Below, piece by piece: positions 61,171 through 64,000 of a stretch of 64,000 nucleotides of DNA. A program made the translations under genes and the position numbers. Each line of letters opens with the position of its first letter. Positions within the stretch are counted from its first letter, which is position 1. The notes beneath the pieces are model-generated. The model had not been told where the DNA came from. It ran no database searches and was given only the letters and a program-made list of their open reading frames with translations. Origin of the DNA: Hydractinia symbiolongicarpus (Eukaryota > Cnidaria > Hydrozoa > Anthoathecata > Hydractiniidae); contig NC_079883.1 of assembly GCF_029227915.1 (NCBI RefSeq), positions 13,516,001-13,580,000 of the forward strand, in the 5' to 3' direction.

Positions 61171-63118
61171 TTTTTAAGGTCAATGAGCACAGCACAAACA
61201 AAGTTTTGTTAGTCGAGCTCGGTAAGAATAAAATAAGAGACATTGACTACTGCAGTTTCTGTCGAAAAGAGTTTTTGAAATCCGGACTGTCTGTCATTGA
61301 GGAAGTTGTGCTCAGAAATAAAATGAAACATTTGCTCATGCACCAACTTTTCAAAAATTTTCATAGAAAGTGGCAAAACGGAGATAGGCCGATAGTTAGT
61401 AGGATCTGTTTTATTGTCACTTTTAAAAATAGGCGAGACCCTTTTAGTCTTCCAACATTTAGGTACATAACCAGTAAATAAAGATTTGTTGAAAAGACTT
61501 GATAAATAAATACTCAAAACTGACGAACCTGCTTTTAGCAGCCATGAACCAATTTATTAAGTTTTAGTGAACTAATTATTTTTTCAACACTTTTGGTCTC
61601 AATACGAGCCCACCGAAAATCGTGTCCGCTAACAGGTGGATTAACATTAGTAGTGTCAGAATTTAGAGGCTACTTTAGCACCAACACTGACAAAAAATGA
61701 ATTGAATGTCTTGGAAAGTTCTTTTGGGTGAGAAGTTTCTGTACTATCGTTTTGGACTACTCGTTTTACTGAGGTAGTATTGCCTGACTTATCAGGAACC
61801 AGTTTTTTAGGGTTTTCGAAAATTGTTTTGGCCGTTTTTGAAAGTCCTACAAAACGTCATTATACTGCTCGTTTTTGAGACCTATTATCTGGTTCCTTTT
61901 TAGTTTGAAAGCTTCCCAGTCTATGATGGATTTTGTTTTAGATGCTTTCCGTTTTAAGAAGTCTCTTTCTTTGATGGCTATTACTAATTGATCAGTGACC
62001 CATGCCTCAAAACGGCCAGAGAATCTATGTGTTTTGAAAGGGGCATGTTTGTCAGCCACTGTTTTAACATTTTTATTCAGCTTCTCACATGCTTCATCAA
62101 GGTCATCATAATTATTAAAATATGGCCAGTCTAAATTTCCGAGGTCCTTCAGAAAAGCCTCTTCACTGAAGTTCTCAGTTACAAACCTCGATAGTTTTAG
62201 GTTTAAATTTTGGCCTTTTGAATTTTCTGATCACATACACTAAATTGTGATCACTGATGCCTAAATCCATGACACCAGTTTTAGAAATACAAGAACGTTT
62301 AGAAAGTATGAAGTCTATAAGAGTGCTACTATTTTCAGTAACACGATTTGGCTCCGTGATATATTGTTTTAGGAAAGGAGTGGAGCATAATTCCCTTTAT
62401 TTTGGAGGAAAGAGCATATTTTGAAAGCATGTTACAGTTAAAATCTCCCAAGATTGAAACTTCTTTTTCTTTTTGGATGGGAGTTTATTAAAACACTGTT
62501 TAAAATGAGTACACAGGTTTTCGGTACTCTGCAAACCACTACCTCCTGGTGGCATGTAAACCCCCCACACGCAAATAGATTTAATTTTTTTTCAGGCACA
62601 CTTTCACTCATAGTGATTCAACATTTTCGAAGTATAGGTGGCTATCCAAGTTTTCTTAACAAAAATCAGGACACCCCCACCTCGTCTATTCTGATCATTC
62701 CTATAGCAAACATAGCCATCAATTTTAACTTCATTCTGGTTCAATTTTGGTTTCACAGAGAATACATCAAGTTTTGTTTGATGTAGCAAAAGTTTAACAT
62801 AATGTTGAGATGGGCCATTTTTAAGCCCTTCCCATTTCTGATTGCCTCAAAATCAAAGTTTTCATCAATGGTAATATTGCTGTTGTCCGGATAATCGTCA
62901 CCAAATGACTCTTCATTAGCAAAAGGCAAATAAGGAGAAAGACAGAAACTGCACACGAAAAACAGTCTATTTTCAGGAGTCTTTATAAATTATTGATATT
63001 TTTTATCAGAAATACGCTCACATTCTTTATGAGCCCATAATCTACACTCGTTACAGGAAAGTGTTGTGTTACACAAAGATTAAAAATCTGTTTGTTTCCA
63101 GTATTTTGTGTGGACATA
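61170..63118 (-). pseudogene. CR1/L2-type LINE, 5' part (PHD-like, endonuclease, start of RT)
   Basis: Minus-strand order from 63118: MSTQNTGNKQIFNL, a PHD-like finger (LSCNECRLWAHKECERISD with VCSFC), KGLKMAHLNI as the start of an AP-type endonuclease, KIDGYVCYRNDQNRRGGGVL, SSTLIDFILSKRS and GISDHNLVYVIRKF (the SDH motif), then ADKHAPFKTHRFSG, RNQIIGLKNEQYND and the reverse transcriptase start: PKCWKTKRVSPIFKSDNKTD, NYRPISVLPLSMKIFEKL, QSGFQKLFSTETAVV, LIDLKKAFD. Here it is cut by the Penelope element. Frameshifts and stops throughout. The rest of the LINE RT is not found on the other side. Confidence 0.8.
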
Positions 63119-64000
63119 TTTAAGACTCCATATTTTCTTTATTTCGTTAAATAAGTGTTTACTAGTAAAAGAAGGCTCTTGTTCAACACACATCTAATAT
63201 AGTAGTCATGTTAAGACGTAGTCAAACTATATAAAAAGTAAACAGTGTAAGATAACAAAATTATAAAGCAAACTGCATGCACATAGCTGGGAGTTCGAAT
63301 GAATCAGTTTTGTATGTTGTTTCGCTATAAGCATCTTCCCAACCCTAAATTCCATTTCCACCCTTTGCACATTTAGAGGCTTCAAAAATTTTTTTTTTAA
63401 TTTTCTTAGTATTACCATTAAAAACATGTTTTTTTCTGTCCATTTCTTTTTTTCATGACTTTAATAAACTGTAGACAGAGCATTTATAGTGTGACCCTTC
63501 CGCAGAGTGTAGTCATGTTCTTTTTGTTCAGATAGGGGACATTATTGCTGTTCTTGACAAGTTGTTTTTTTGTATGAATATTAATGATCACCATCATGTC
63601 TGTTATTAAAGAAGAGGCGAGCTGCGCACGGGACGGCTGCGGAATAAAGGTTCATGATGACTGTATTGATTTTAAAGACCAGACCGTCTGGCATAGTCAA
63701 CTCGATAATAAATCAAGGTTTTATATAAAAAATAATCCTAGGGTTATAAAAATTTGATATTTGATATAAATTTTCACCTAAAGCTTTGCAAAACGACATC
63801 ACACTAGAGCCAAAAGATTAAACAGTCTGTTAAAAATACCAGTTTTGTTTACATCCTTGTGAGTGCTGAATTTGTTTACAATTTAGTGTTTTTACACGGG
63901 TCGCTAAATTAAAAAATTATGGTATATATTTCTTATTGTGATGGTCACAGGTAAGTACGCACAAAATAATGAATCAAAAAAAGTTAAAGATCAAAATAGC
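63119..64000. other. AT-rich end of window, no gene recognised
   Basis: No coding region or structured repeat that I can support. Poly-T tracts and short open frames only. Confidence 0.4.

Overview
The window is strongly AT-rich animal DNA: spliced genes with GT-AG introns and the standard code, AATAAA sites shortly after stop codons, and many degraded DNA transposons, a Penelope-like element and a CR1/L2-type LINE. Two genes are recognisable orthologues of animal genes (COPS3, SLC25A29). The overall look (lineage-restricted secreted Cys-rich and PAN-type proteins, very AT-rich introns, cnidarian-looking transposon families) suggests a cnidarian, most likely a hydrozoan. That assignment is inference; I could not search a database.

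Layout. 143-4102 (+): last seven exons of COPS3, the COP9 signalosome subunit 3 gene. 6928-8450 (+): a three-exon gene for a secreted, apparently furin-processed, ten-cysteine protein of a family I do not recognise, preceded by a perfect 567-bp tandem duplication. 9999-10735 (-): one coding exon for a disordered basic/serine-rich protein with two RSVSF motifs that fit the PP1 docking consensus. 10.7-29.7 kb: no confident host gene; it holds a hAT-type element with a 179-bp minisatellite, a piggyBac-type element that keeps an acidic N-terminal reading frame, several MITEs and a Penelope remnant. 29724-33634 (+): complete four-exon SLC25A29-like mitochondrial basic amino acid carrier, with a Tudor-like fragment antisense in its large intron. 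34.3-37.3 kb: a decayed THAP/DDE plus SAP/SWIM two-gene DNA transposon with intact terminal inverted repeats, nested in a CENP-B/pogo-like transposase fragment.

38.1-57.2 kb is dominated by a segmental duplication. Two copies of a three-exon gene for a secreted protein (PAN/apple-like module plus a C-terminal domain I do not recognise) lie 13,551 bp apart. Exons and introns are almost identical, while the flanks are much more diverged. A Ty3/Gypsy pol tail, a long TA microsatellite and an unidentified decayed coding stretch lie between the copies.

57.4-64 kb is transposon sequence: an inverted second copy of the hAT-type element, then a Penelope-like element inserted in a CR1/L2-type LINE, with one open frame running across the junction.

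The host genes do not form a functional unit; each has its own promoter and poly(A) context. The most distinctive biology is the near-identical PAN gene pair, the Cys-rich secreted precursor and the putative PP1-docking protein. The most informative mobile DNA is the set of transposons with resolvable ends and target-site duplications.
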